A DNA stretch of 15,268 nucleotides, taken from NCBI GenBank assembly GCA_007120575.1, contig SKNJ01000137.1, forward strand, positions 1-15,268, written 5' to 3'. Positions 1-7,954 of this stretch are shown in pieces (position 1 is the stretch's first letter; the number at the start of each line of letters is the position of its first letter). The notes under the pieces were generated by a model. The model saw only the letters and a list, made by a program, of their open reading frames with translations. It was not told the origin of the DNA and did no database searches. The DNA is from Thioalkalivibrio sp. Lineage in GTDB: Bacteria > Pseudomonadota > Gammaproteobacteria > Ectothiorhodospirales > Ectothiorhodospiraceae. The position numbers and the translations under genes were made by a program.

Positions 1-302
1 CAATGCCGAGTGTTGTAACCTGCATCCGGACGCCTCCGTCTTCTTCGAGTGAGAGTGATCACCCCCACTCTGGCACATCGCGATGCCGTAATAGGGCGGG
101 GGCGTCCATTCCATTGAGGCCTCTCCAGGGGCCGTGGCACAAAAGCGCGAAGCGCGTTGAACGGCCGCAGGCCGGCCCGAAGGGCGAGCGCAGCGAGTAA
201 TCTCCGGACGCAACCCCCGACGTCCGCCCCGGCCGGCCCCGAAGCCTTCGGCAATGGCCGCGCAAATGCTACCCTTGGGCGTCTCCCCAACCCGACCCAG
301 CC
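1..302. other. Intergenic region upstream of hisI, no gene seen
   Basis: I find no convincing coding sequence here; the short open frames are low-complexity GC-rich translations with no recognisable family. The stretch holds a small hairpin (AGAGTG at 52-57 pairing with CACTCT at 66-71, 8-nt loop, no T-run) and then a REP-like mosaic repeat at about 115-234, listed separately. I cannot point to a clear sigma-70 promoter for hisI. The end of a gene lying left of the window could occupy the first bases, but nothing supports that directly. Confidence 0.5.
115..234. repeat. Degenerate, interrupted copy of the REPIN-like repeat
   Basis: Two blocks match the tandem repeats at 9441-9698. The left block (about 115-138) contains AGGGGCCGTGGCA, which is also in both other copies. 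The right block (201-234) matches 9610-9643 at 29 of 34 positions. In the other copies these blocks are adjacent. Here about 60 bases rich in GCGCGAAGCGCG- and GCGAGCGCAGCGAG-type sequence lie between them. It looks like a mosaic in which another REP-family unit sits inside the element. It is probably non-coding and may act only as a structured intergenic sequence ahead of hisI. Confidence 0.6.
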
Positions 303-743
303 ATGTTCAAGACGCTCGAAGACGCCCTCAGCAACACCCGCGAGCCCCGCGCCCGGGTCCTCGACCGGCTTAAGCTCAATCCCGACGGCCTGATCCCCGC
401 GATCGCCCAGCAGCACGATACCGGCGAGGTCCTGATGCTGGCATGGATGAACCGCGAGGCCCTGGACGAGACCCTGGCGACCGGTCGGGTCTGCTACTAC
501 TCGCGTTCACGCCAGGCACTGTGGCGCAAGGGCGAGCAGTCCGGCCAGGTGCAGCGGCTGCATTCCCTGCACCTGGACTGCGACGGCGACACGATCCTGC
601 TGAAGGTGGATCAGACCGGGCCGGCCTGCCATACCGGACGGCATAGCTGCTTCTATCTGGAGGTCGGGCGCGACGAAGTGGTAGTCACCAGCGATCCCGA
701 GATCGATCCGGACACCCTGTACGGCAAGAGAAACGGGAAATGA
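303..743 (+). CDS. hisI: Phosphoribosyl-AMP cyclohydrolase HisI
   Basis: This enzyme opens the adenine ring of phosphoribosyl-AMP in the third step of histidine biosynthesis in the cytoplasm, using Mg2+ and Zn2+. The 146-residue protein has the family signatures: the metal-binding DCDGD at residues 92-96 and the zinc cysteines in [11 protein letters not shown] (Cys109, Cys116). The reading [18 protein letters not shown] (61-78) is also typical. It is monofunctional, because the HisE pyrophosphohydrolase half found in enterobacterial HisIE is absent. No strong Shine-Dalgarno sequence precedes the ATG, but the start gives the usual family length. The stop overlaps the cysS start as ATGA, so the two are probably translationally coupled. 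No other his genes are in view, so the gene is detached from a his operon here or lies at its end. Confidence 0.95.
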   Translation: MFKTLEDALSNTREPRARVLDRLKLNPDGLIPAIAQQHDTGEVLMLAWMNREALDETLATGRVCYYSRSRQALWRKGEQSGQVQRLHSLHLDCDGDTILLKVDQTGPACHTGRHSCFYLEVGRDEVVVTSDPEIDPDTLYGKRNGK

Positions 744-2161
744 GCCCCTCGACGGCATCCCGGCAACTGGTCCTGCACAACACCCTGGGCGGACAGGATG
801 AGCCATTCGTGCCACTGGATCCCGAGCGGGTCACCCTCTATGTCTGTGGCCCAACGGTGTATAACCGCGTGCACATTGGCAATGGCCGGCCGGTGGTGGT
901 GTTCGACGTATTGTTTCGCGTCCTGCGCGAGCTCTACGGCCCGGCTCACGTGATTTATGCCCGCAACATCACCGACGTCGACGACAAGATCAACAAGGCC
1001 GCCGCCGACAACGGCGAGTCCATCGCCGCGCTGACCGAACGCTTCACGCGGGCCTTCCACGAGGATATCGCCGCACTGGGCACCCTGGAACCGAGTATCG
1101 AGCCGCGCGCGACCGACCACATCCAGCCGATGATCGAACTGATCGAGCGCCTGATCGAACGCGGTCACGCCTACGTATCCGACGATCACGTGCTGTTCGA
1201 CGTGACCTCCTACCCCGACTACGGCGCCCTGTCCGGACGCTCCCTGGACGACATGCAGGCGGGTGCCCGGGTCGAGGTGGCCGACTACAAGCACCACCCC
1301 GGCGATTTCGTGCTGTGGAAGCCGGCGGCCGCGGGCGAACCCGGCTGGGACAGTCCCTGGGGCACCGGCCGGCCCGGCTGGCACCTGGAATGCACCGCGA
1401 TGATCCGCAGCCACCTGGGCCCGATGATCGATATCCATGGTGGCGGCCACGATCTGGTGTTCCCGCACCACGAAAACGAAATCGCCCAGGGCTGCGCGGC
1501 CGAAGGCTGCCACGAGCACGGCACGCATTACGCCCGCTACTGGGTGCACAACGGCCACCTGACCATCGACGGCGAGAAGATGTCCAAATCGCTGGGCAAC
1601 TTCCGGCTGCTGAACGACCTGCTGCAACACTATCCCGGCGAGGTGCTGCGCCTGGCGCTACTGTCACGCCACTACCGCGCGCCGCTGAACTTCTCCGAAG
1701 AGACCCTGACCCAGTCGCGCAACAGCCTGAATGGCCTGTACCGGGTACTGCGCGATGCGGCCGCGATCGAGGCCGACAACGTTGCGGCCGCCGATACACC
1801 CGTGTTCACCGCCTTGCTGGACGACCTCAACACCCCGGCCGCGATCACCGCCTTGCACCGGATGAGCGACACCCTGGCGGCCGCCTCCGACCAGGCCGAG
1901 CGTGCCCGGCGCAAGGGCGAGCTCCTGGCCGGCGGCGCCCTGCTGGGACTGCTGCAGCAGGATCCGGCCACGTGGTTCCAGGGTGACGCCGGAGGCGACG
2001 ACCTGGCCACCTGGGTAGAGGAACGCATCGCCGCGCGCCAGGCCGCGCGCCAGGACCGCGACTTTGCCACGGCGGATGCAATCCGCGACGAACTCGTCGC
2101 GCGCGGCATCGAGCTGGAAGACACCCCGGACGGCACGCGCTGGCAGCGAGCCCCCCGATGA
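740..2161 (+). CDS. cysS: Cysteine--tRNA ligase CysRS
   Basis: A class Ia aminoacyl-tRNA synthetase that charges tRNA-Cys with cysteine in the cytoplasm. At 473 residues it is close to the usual length of about 460. The HIGH-type signature is HIGN at residues 45-48. The zinc-site cysteine is Cys36 in YVCGPTVYN, with the second in GWHLECTAM (about 218) and the histidines of HHENE near 243. The KMSKS loop is exact at about 280-284 ([10 protein letters not shown]). The C-terminal helical anticodon-binding part includes the typical [17 protein letters not shown] segment. The ATG overlaps the hisI stop by four bases. A conserved, essential housekeeping gene with nothing missing. Confidence 0.97.
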   Translation: MSPSTASRQLVLHNTLGGQDEPFVPLDPERVTLYVCGPTVYNRVHIGNGRPVVVFDVLFRVLRELYGPAHVIYARNITDVDDKINKAAADNGESIAALTERFTRAFHEDIAALGTLEPSIEPRATDHIQPMIELIERLIERGHAYVSDDHVLFDVTSYPDYGALSGRSLDDMQAGARVEVADYKHHPGDFVLWKPAAAGEPGWDSPWGTGRPGWHLECTAMIRSHLGPMIDIHGGGHDLVFPHHENEIAQGCAAEGCHEHGTHYARYWVHNGHLTIDGEKMSKSLGNFRLLNDLLQHYPGEVLRLALLSRHYRAPLNFSEETLTQSRNSLNGLYRVLRDAAAIEADNVAAADTPVFTALLDDLNTPAAITALHRMSDTLAAASDQAERARRKGELLAGGALLGLLQQDPATWFQGDAGGDDLATWVEERIAARQAARQDRDFATADAIRDELVARGIELEDTPDGTRWQRAPR

Positions 2162-2349
2162 CGCTAAATCATCGTATCTGGCAGGCTGTCAAATCCCGGA
2201 CCGCCCCCCCGCGCGGGCGGAAGAGCGGCCCCCTTTCCCGCTCCCTCTCGTCACTGAGCCCCCACGATGCGCCTCGAGAGACCGAAAAACCGGTCTCGCT
2301 CTCCCAGCACGCGCGCGCCGCTCGCCCGAACCCGACAGACGGCTGGCTC

Positions 2350-2976
2350 ATGCGACTGGCACTGGTGCTGGGCCTGCTTCTGCCGGCCAGTGCCCTCGCC
2401 CATCCCCATGCCTGGATCGATCTGCGCGTGGGGCTGGTGTTCGACGATGCCGGCGGACTGGTAAGCATGCAGCAATCCTGGCGCATCGACCCGACCTACA
2501 GCCACATGCTGCTGGAGGACCTGACGCGGGACCTGGATGGCGCCACCGGCATCGACTCGGCGCTGGAACACGCCGCCGACCGCATCCTCGAAAACCTGGC
2601 TGCATACGCCTACTTCACCGAACTGCAACGGGCGGACGAACACCTGGACGTACCACAGGCCCGCGACCCGCGCCTGACCCTGGAGGACCGGCGCCTGCAC
2701 CTGCGCTTCGAGTTGCCGCTGAACGAACTCGACATCCAGGCCGGCGATGCCTTCAGCTACCGGGTCTTTGATCCCGAGTACTGGATCGAGATCCTGCATG
2801 ACGCGGCCGACATCGTGTTCGTGGAAAACCGGCCCGGATGCGAGGTCGTCATCAACGAGGCCCGGCCGGATCCGCAGCTGATCCGCTACGCCGCCACCCT
2901 GGAACGTCAGGACCGCAGCCCGGTCAACGACCTGGGGCGTCACTTCGCGGAGGTTGCCACACTGGAATGCGACTGA
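2350..2976 (+). CDS. DUF1007 family periplasmic protein, metal-transport partner
   Basis: This belongs to the DUF1007 family (COG3683), usually annotated as the periplasmic component of an uncharacterised transport system and commonly found beside NicO-type permeases, as here. The chosen ATG yields a 208-residue protein with a short, clear signal peptide (hydrophobic residues 3-13, Ala-Leu-Ala cleavage site near 17). Cleavage there would leave the mature protein starting His-Pro-His-Ala-Trp, a plausible metal-binding amino terminus. The frame stays open back to an ATG at 2158 overlapping the cysS stop, but that adds 64 low-complexity residues ahead of the signal peptide, so I prefer 2350. The role in nickel, cobalt or zinc handling is inferred from family and neighbour; the actual ion is not visible. 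Confidence 0.85.
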   Translation: MRLALVLGLLLPASALAHPHAWIDLRVGLVFDDAGGLVSMQQSWRIDPTYSHMLLEDLTRDLDGATGIDSALEHAADRILENLAAYAYFTELQRADEHLDVPQARDPRLTLEDRRLHLRFELPLNELDIQAGDAFSYRVFDPEYWIEILHDAADIVFVENRPGCEVVINEARPDPQLIRYAATLERQDRSPVNDLGRHFAEVATLECD

Positions 2977-3031
2977 ACCAGGCCCCGCCCCACGACCGGA
3001 CGCCGCGCAACCCCAACCCCAGCCTGAGTGT

Positions 3032-3037
3032 TATACA
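3032..3037 (+). promoter_or_regulatory. Possible extended -10 element before the NicO permease gene
   Basis: TG at 3029-3030, one base, then TATACA at 3032-3037 matches the extended -10 pattern TGnTATAnT well in otherwise GC-rich DNA. No convincing -35 box is seen 17 bases upstream. Transcription would start only a base or two before the ATG at 3046, implying a nearly leaderless message, which fits the absence of a Shine-Dalgarno sequence. A chance match is possible. Confidence 0.3.
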
Positions 3038-3045
3038 GTAACGCC

Positions 3046-4140
3046 ATGCGCACCAACCTACGCCCGCTTCACCACCGAACCCGCGCCCTGCTTCAGGGTC
3101 TGCTGTTGCTGCTCCTGATGTTGGGCGGTGCCGGATTCGCGCAGGCCGAGACCGGCCACCCGCTGGGCGCCCCCACCACGGCGCCCGCCGAACGCGATGC
3201 CCCGGAGCCCTCTGACGGCCTTGCGGCACCGCGCCCCGTGGCCGACGCCCCGGGGCCCATGGAACGCCTGACTGGCTGGATGCTCCAGACCCAGCGCCAG
3301 TTGCACCGTCGCCTGACCGAGGGCCTGCACGTCTTGCGCGATGGCCCGACCGCACAAACCGCCGGGGCGCTGATCCTGATCAGCCTGCTCTACGGGATCT
3401 TCCACGCCGCCGGCCCCGGGCATGGGAAGGCGATCATCAGCGCATACCTCCTCACCCAGCCCCAGAACCTGCGCCGCGGTATCGCGCTGTCCATCGCGGC
3501 CGCCCTGGCCCAGGGGATCACCGCAATCGTGCTGGTCGGCGTCCTGGTCGGGCTGCTCGGCTGGCTGGCGCGCGATACCCTGGGCCAGGTACGTCACCTC
3601 GAGATCGCCAGCTTCGCCCTGATCGCGCTGCTGGGCTTGTGGCTGATGGCACGTGGCCTGCGCCATCTATGGCGCCTGCGGCACGCCCCCGTCACAGCCA
3701 GCGATGCCGGTCCCCACCCGGCTCACGACCACCACCATGGCCACAACGAACCACAATGCGGCTGCGGCACCCCACACCACGTGGATCCGAACCACGCCGG
3801 CACCTGGTGGGGCACGGTGCTGGCGGTCGGCATCCGGCCCTGCTCGGGGGCGGTGCTGATGATGGCCGTCTCCACGGCCCTGGGCATGGCATGGGCGGGG
3901 ATTACGGCAGTACTGGCGATGTCCGTGGGCACTGCGCTGACGGTATCGGTACTGGCCATCCTCGCGGTATCCGCACGCGACTGGACCCGTCGGCGACTGG
4001 GCGCAACGCGCGCGGGGCAGCTGGCCTATGCCGGCCCCGCCCTGGGCCTGATCGGTGGCGGGGTGATCGCGCTGATCGGCATCAGCCTGGTGCAGGGCGC
4101 GCTGCGCTATCAGCCAGTGGCCCATCCACTCGGCCTCTGA
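3046..4140 (+). CDS. NicO/RcnA-family nickel/cobalt permease
   Basis: A polytopic inner-membrane transporter of the NicO family (COG2215), related to RcnA nickel/cobalt exporters. The first 35 residues are basic then strongly hydrophobic (residues 15-30), ending near AQA, so this is a signal sequence or first helix. The first conserved signature, HAAGPGHGKAI, has His120 and His126 in a helix; the second, GIRPCSGAVLM, begins near residue 262. Between them (about 223-253) is a His- and Cys-rich loop including HDHHHGH, a probable metal-binding sensor or chaperone segment. The ATG at 3046 is preferred to a GTG at 3028 in the same frame because it directly starts the signal-like sequence. It lies 69 bases after the DUF1007 gene and probably works with it. 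Ion and direction (import or export) are uncertain. Confidence 0.88.
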   Translation: MRTNLRPLHHRTRALLQGLLLLLLMLGGAGFAQAETGHPLGAPTTAPAERDAPEPSDGLAAPRPVADAPGPMERLTGWMLQTQRQLHRRLTEGLHVLRDGPTAQTAGALILISLLYGIFHAAGPGHGKAIISAYLLTQPQNLRRGIALSIAAALAQGITAIVLVGVLVGLLGWLARDTLGQVRHLEIASFALIALLGLWLMARGLRHLWRLRHAPVTASDAGPHPAHDHHHGHNEPQCGCGTPHHVDPNHAGTWWGTVLAVGIRPCSGAVLMMAVSTALGMAWAGITAVLAMSVGTALTVSVLAILAVSARDWTRRRLGATRAGQLAYAGPALGLIGGGVIALIGISLVQGALRYQPVAHPLGL

Positions 4141-4224
4141 AACGGAACCGCAAGGCCCCGCTTGCCCCGCGCGCGTCGGTCCACTACTTTCGGAAACGAG
4201 CGTCCCCAACCGAAGCGAGGACCC

Positions 4225-6030
4225 ATGTCCACGGAAGCCATCCGGCCCGACGAGGCTGCTACCCTGCCCGGGCTTTTTCGCGTCCGGGTGGAGCGATCCC
4301 CCCAGGCCCCCGCCTACCGCCACTACTCCGCCTCTGACCAGACCTGGCGACAGACGACCTGGGCCGAGATAGGCGCGATGGTCGACCGCTGGCAGGCCGC
4401 GCTGGCCGCCGAGGGCTTCAAGGCCGGCGACCGGGTCGCACTCATGCTCGCCAACTCGCGCGAGTGGATCGCGTTCGACCAGGCCGCCATGGGTCTGGGG
4501 CTAATCAGCGTACCGCTGTATACCGACGACCGACCGGACAACGTGTCCGACATTGTCGGCCAGACCCAGGCGCGGCTGCTGCTACTGGGAGAAAGTGTCC
4601 ACAGCCGGCGGCTCGGCGGGCACCTTGGCAACATGCCCTCGCTGAAACGCATCGTGTGCATCGGCCACACCGATGGCGAACCGCGCGATTCGCGCGTCGT
4701 GGCCCTGGACGACTGGCTGGAGGCGGGTGCCGGCACTGACGTCTCCCACCCCGAACTGGATCCGGACGGGCTGGCGACCATTGTATTCACCTCCGGCACT
4801 ACCGGCCGGCCCAAGGGGGTCATGCTCTCCCACCGCAACATCCTGGACAACGCCTGGGCCTCGTCGCAGGCGGGCCCCCTGTGTCCCGGCGACCGCTTCC
4901 TGTCCTTCCTGCCGCTGTCACACATGCTGGAGCGCACCGGTGGCTGCTACATGCCCATGATGATTGGTGCCGAGGTCGCGTTTGCCCGCTCCATCCAGGG
5001 TCTGTCCGAGGACCTGGTGACCGTAAAACCCACGGTGCTGATCTCGGTCCCACGCATCTACGAACGCGTGCATGCCCGCATCCAGAACACCCTGAAGGAG
5101 AAATCGCCGCTCGGCCGGGCCCTGTTCCGGGCCACGGTCGCCGTCGGCTGGCGCCGCTTCGAGTATCAGCAGGGCCGTGCCTCCTGGTCGCCAGGCATCC
5201 TCGCCTGGCCACTGCTGAGCCGGATCGTGGCGCGCAAGGTACTGGATCGCCTGGGCGGCGAGATGCGCTTTGCCGTGTGTGGTGGCGCACCGCTGCCCCC
5301 CCCCATCGCCCGTTTCTTCATCGGACTCGGGCTGCCGGTGCTGCATGGCTACGGCATGACCGAATCCAGCCCGGTGGTCAGCGTGAACTCGCCCGATGAC
5401 AACCTGCCCGCCTCGATCGGAAAACCGCTGCCCGGCATCGAGGTCCGGATCGGGGAGATGGACGAGCTACTGACCCGCAGCAGCAGCGTGATGCTTGGCT
5501 ACTGGAAGAACGAGGAGGCCACCCGCGACACCATCGACGAAGATGGCTGGCTGCACAGTGGCGACCAGGCGCGTATCGATGACAGCGGCCATATCTTCAT
5601 TACCGGCCGCATCAAGGACATCCTGGTGCTGACCAGCGGCGAGAAAGTGCCGCCGGCGGACATGGAAATGGCGATCGCGCTGGACGGCCTGTTCGACCAG
5701 GTGATGGTGGTCGGCGACGGCCATGCCTCGCTAATCGCACTGGTCGTGCCCGAGCCCGAGGCCTGGGCCACGTTTGCCGCCGACAACGGGTTGAGTCCCG
5801 ACACGGGCGGCCGTCTGCCGCGGGGCGCGGAGCGGGCGCTGTTACAGCGCATCCAGCATCAACTACGCGACTTCCCCGGCTACGCGAAAATCCGCCAGGT
5901 TCACGTCATCCACGAGCCCTGGTCGATCGAGAACGGAATGCTGACCCCGACCATGAAACTCAAGCGCCCGGTGATCCTGGAACACTACAGGGACGTGATC
6001 GACGCCATGTACGCCGGCCGCGACAGCTGA
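4225..6030 (+). CDS. Long-chain acyl-CoA synthetase, AMP-forming
   Basis: A 601-residue member of the ANL adenylate-forming superfamily, closest in layout to the FAA1-type (COG1022) long-chain fatty-acid--CoA ligases. It would activate fatty acids with ATP and CoA at the membrane or in the cytoplasm. The phosphate-binding loop TSGTTGRPKG is at about residues 190-199, the A5 motif GYGMTESSP at about 375, the adenosine-ribose motif with Asp in WLHSGD at about 440, the hinge region GRIKD at about 461, and the catalytic Lys in TPTMKLKR at about 575. All key residues are present. The ATG at 4225 has GAGG four bases upstream; an in-frame TTG at 4162 would only add junk-like sequence. The A6-A7 segment (GEMDELLTRSSSVMLGYW) is slightly shortened. 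Substrate chain length cannot be read from sequence. Confidence 0.9.
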   Translation: MSTEAIRPDEAATLPGLFRVRVERSPQAPAYRHYSASDQTWRQTTWAEIGAMVDRWQAALAAEGFKAGDRVALMLANSREWIAFDQAAMGLGLISVPLYTDDRPDNVSDIVGQTQARLLLLGESVHSRRLGGHLGNMPSLKRIVCIGHTDGEPRDSRVVALDDWLEAGAGTDVSHPELDPDGLATIVFTSGTTGRPKGVMLSHRNILDNAWASSQAGPLCPGDRFLSFLPLSHMLERTGGCYMPMMIGAEVAFARSIQGLSEDLVTVKPTVLISVPRIYERVHARIQNTLKEKSPLGRALFRATVAVGWRRFEYQQGRASWSPGILAWPLLSRIVARKVLDRLGGEMRFAVCGGAPLPPPIARFFIGLGLPVLHGYGMTESSPVVSVNSPDDNLPASIGKPLPGIEVRIGEMDELLTRSSSVMLGYWKNEEATRDTIDEDGWLHSGDQARIDDSGHIFITGRIKDILVLTSGEKVPPADMEMAIALDGLFDQVMVVGDGHASLIALVVPEPEAWATFAADNGLSPDTGGRLPRGAERALLQRIQHQLRDFPGYAKIRQVHVIHEPWSIENGMLTPTMKLKRPVILEHYRDVIDAMYAGRDS

Positions 6031-6034
6031 TCCC

Positions 6035-6070
6035 CCCGTACCCCGGCCGGCCCGGCGACCGGGGCACGGG
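6035..6070. terminator. GC-rich hairpin between convergent genes
   Basis: CCCGTACCCCGG (6035-6046) pairs with CCGGGGCACGGG (6059-6070) at 11 of 12 positions around a 12-base loop. It sits exactly in the 51-base gap between the acyl-CoA synthetase stop and the leuA stop. There is no U-run on either strand, so it may be a stability or pausing hairpin shared by the two messages rather than a classical intrinsic terminator. Confidence 0.5.
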
Positions 6071-6081
6071 AGACCACCGCG

Positions 6082-7773
6082 TCAGGCGTTCGCGACGGCC
6101 GCCGCCGGAGCGGCCGATTCGCTGCCCAGACGACGCCCGGCGGCATTCAGCACCGCCTGCAGGGTGGCCGCGGTGGTGTCCTCACCCAGGGCCACACCCA
6201 CCGAGCGCTCGCCATCCACCTGCACATCGACCGCCGCCATTGCCCGGGCCTCGGTGCCCGACTCCATCGCATGCTCGTCGAAGTGGGTCACGGTGACTTT
6301 CACCCCGCGCTCGCGATTCAGGGCATCAGCCAGGGCCTCGACCGCACCGTGCGCCTGACCCTGCAACCGTGACTCGCGCCCGGGCGGTCCCATGGTCGCG
6401 TTCAGGCGCACCATCGGGCCATCCTTCTCGATCTCGTAGCGCACCAGATCCCAGCCGGCGACCGGCGTCAGGTAGTGCTGTTCGAACAGCTCGTGGATAC
6501 GCCGCGAGGTTACCTCGATCTGGGTATCCTCGGCGTCCTTCTGCACGATGCGCGCGAACTCGATCGCCAGCCAGCGCGGCAGCTCGATGCCGTAGTCGCG
6601 TTCCAGCACATGAGAGACCCCGCCCTTGCCCGACTGGCTGTTGATGCGCACGACCTCCTCGTAACGCCGCCCCAGATCGCCCGGGTCGATCGGCAGATAG
6701 GGCACGTTCCAGTGGCCGCCCTTCTCCTTGTAGTGCGCCAGCCCCTTGCGGATCGCGTCCTGGTGACTGCCGGAGAACGCGGTGTAGACCAGCTCGCCCG
6801 CCCACGGGTGGCGCGGGTGGACCGGCATGTCGGTGCACTCCTTGTACACATCGATCAGCCGCTGCATATCCGACAGGTCGATGGTCGGATCAATGCCCTG
6901 CGAGTACAGGTTCATGCCGACGGTGACCAGATCCATGTTGCCGGTGCGCTCGCCATTGCCGAACAGCGTGCCCTCCAGCCGATCGGCCCCGGCCAGCAGA
7001 CCCAGCTCGGCGGCCGCCACGCCAGTGCCCCGGTCATTGTGCGTATGCAGCGACACACAGAAATGTTCCCGGTACTGCACGTGGTCGCAGAACCACTCGA
7101 CCTGATCGGCGAATACGTTCGGCGTGGCCGACTCGACCGTGGCCGGCAGGTTGATCACCACCTTCTGCCCCTGATCCGGACGCCAGATCGCGTTCACCGC
7201 GTCGACCACCTCGACCGCGAAGTCCAGTTCGGTGGTGGAGAAGCTCTCCGGCGAGTACTGGAAGATCCAGTCGGTCTGCGGATACTTCGCCGCATAGTCG
7301 CGCACCCAGCGCGCACCGTTCTCCGCGATGCCGCGCACGCCGTCGCGGTCCATGCGGAACACCTGCTCGCGCTGCGCCGGGTTGGTGGAGTTGTACACGT
7401 GCACCACCGCGCGCGGTGCGCCCTCGAGCGCCTCGAAAGTCTTCTGGATCAGGTCCTCGCGCGCCTGAGTCAGTACCTGGACATACACGCCCTCGGGGAT
7501 GCGGTCCTCCTCGATCAGACGACGGGTAAAGTCGTAGTCGATCCGCGACGCGGACGGGAAACCGATCTCGATCTCGGTCAGGCCGATCTCCACCAGCACC
7601 TCGAAGAAGCGCATCTTCTGCTCCACGCTCATCGGATGCACCAGCGCCTGGTTGCCGTCGCGCAGATCCACGGCGCAGAACCGCGGGGCCACGCGGGTCT
7701 GCTGCGCCGGCCAGCGGCGATCGGACTTGTCGATCGGCGGGAACGGGGCATACTTCGTGTGCTCAAAGGCCAT
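6082..7773 (-). CDS. leuA: 2-Isopropylmalate synthase, long (LeuA2) form
   Basis: Condenses acetyl-CoA with 2-oxoisovalerate, the first committed step of leucine biosynthesis. The product is 563 residues, typical of the long LeuA class. The TIM-barrel catalytic start DLRDGNQAL has Arg38-Asp39, the metal-binding HTHNDRGTG lies at residues 243-251, and GNGERTGN is at 272-279. The C-terminal third is the LeuA allosteric domain that normally binds leucine. The ATG at 7773 is chosen because AGGAGA sits eight bases upstream and MAFEHTKYAPF is the expected N-terminus; an in-frame upstream ATG at 7827 would add 18 unrelated residues. It is transcribed away from the Lrp-type regulator gene, with shared operator-like repeats between them, which suggests control by that regulator. 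No leucine-codon leader peptide is visible. Confidence 0.95.
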   Translation of the reverse strand: MAFEHTKYAPFPPIDKSDRRWPAQQTRVAPRFCAVDLRDGNQALVHPMSVEQKMRFFEVLVEIGLTEIEIGFPSASRIDYDFTRRLIEEDRIPEGVYVQVLTQAREDLIQKTFEALEGAPRAVVHVYNSTNPAQREQVFRMDRDGVRGIAENGARWVRDYAAKYPQTDWIFQYSPESFSTTELDFAVEVVDAVNAIWRPDQGQKVVINLPATVESATPNVFADQVEWFCDHVQYREHFCVSLHTHNDRGTGVAAAELGLLAGADRLEGTLFGNGERTGNMDLVTVGMNLYSQGIDPTIDLSDMQRLIDVYKECTDMPVHPRHPWAGELVYTAFSGSHQDAIRKGLAHYKEKGGHWNVPYLPIDPGDLGRRYEEVVRINSQSGKGGVSHVLERDYGIELPRWLAIEFARIVQKDAEDTQIEVTSRRIHELFEQHYLTPVAGWDLVRYEIEKDGPMVRLNATMGPPGRESRLQGQAHGAVEALADALNRERGVKVTVTHFDEHAMESGTEARAMAAVDVQVDGERSVGVALGEDTTAATLQAVLNAAGRRLGSESAAPAAAVANA

Positions 7774-7781
7774 CGTGCTCG

Positions 7782-7787
7782 TCTCCT
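7782..7787 (-). promoter_or_regulatory. Ribosome binding site fixing the leuA start
   Basis: AGGAGA on the minus strand, eight bases before the ATG at 7773. No comparable site precedes the in-frame ATG at 7827, so this decides the leuA start. Confidence 0.75.
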
Positions 7788-7870
7788 GTTCGGGTGCGGC
7801 ATTCGGCCGGTCGGCCGCGTACTGCATACCGGATTTCTATCTTTGCATCATCCTAACGCACCGGAGCCGG

Positions 7871-7947
7871 CATAACCTTGCGTTTTTCCCCATTAACGCA
7901 AAATATGAGCATTATCCTTGCGCCGTAATGCCATTATCACGCAATAT
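7871..7947. promoter_or_regulatory. Two related inverted-repeat modules, probable Lrp-type operators
   Basis: Module 1 is TTGCGTT (7878-7884), 10 bases, AACGCAA (7895-7901), a perfect 7-bp dyad. Module 2 is TTGCG (7918-7922), 17 bases, CGCAA (7940-7944). The surroundings are repeated too: CATAACCTTGCG against CATTATCCTTGCG on the left, and CATTAACGCAA against CATTATCACGCAA on the right, followed by AT-rich bases. A weaker TTGC...AACGCA pair lies at 7843-7860, putting the ACGCA half-sites about 40 and 43 bases apart, close to four helical turns. That arrangement suits a multimeric Lrp-family protein wrapping DNA. The right arm of module 2 ends 10 bases before the regulator's ATG, which suggests autoregulation as well as control of leuA. 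Confidence 0.6.
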
Positions 7948-7954
7948 TTGTTCT

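Noticed and set aside
2278..2297. Hairpin GAGACCG-AAAAAC-CGGTCTC between cysS and the DUF1007 gene as a terminator or riboswitch.
   Set aside because: The stem is only 7 bp with no T-run, and I see no conserved riboswitch core such as a B12 box nearby.
2158..2349. Upstream ATG overlapping the cysS stop as a start for the DUF1007 gene.
   Set aside because: It would place 64 low-complexity residues before a clear signal peptide; the ATG at 2350 gives a normal secreted protein.
6475..7875. Open frame of 466 codons on the plus strand opposite leuA.
   Set aside because: It mirrors leuA codon bias and has no family features, while leuA on the minus strand has full catalytic motifs.
7774..7954. 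Leucine attenuator leader peptide upstream of leuA.
   Set aside because: The minus-strand leader has no short frame with a run of leucine codons and no terminator/antiterminator pair.
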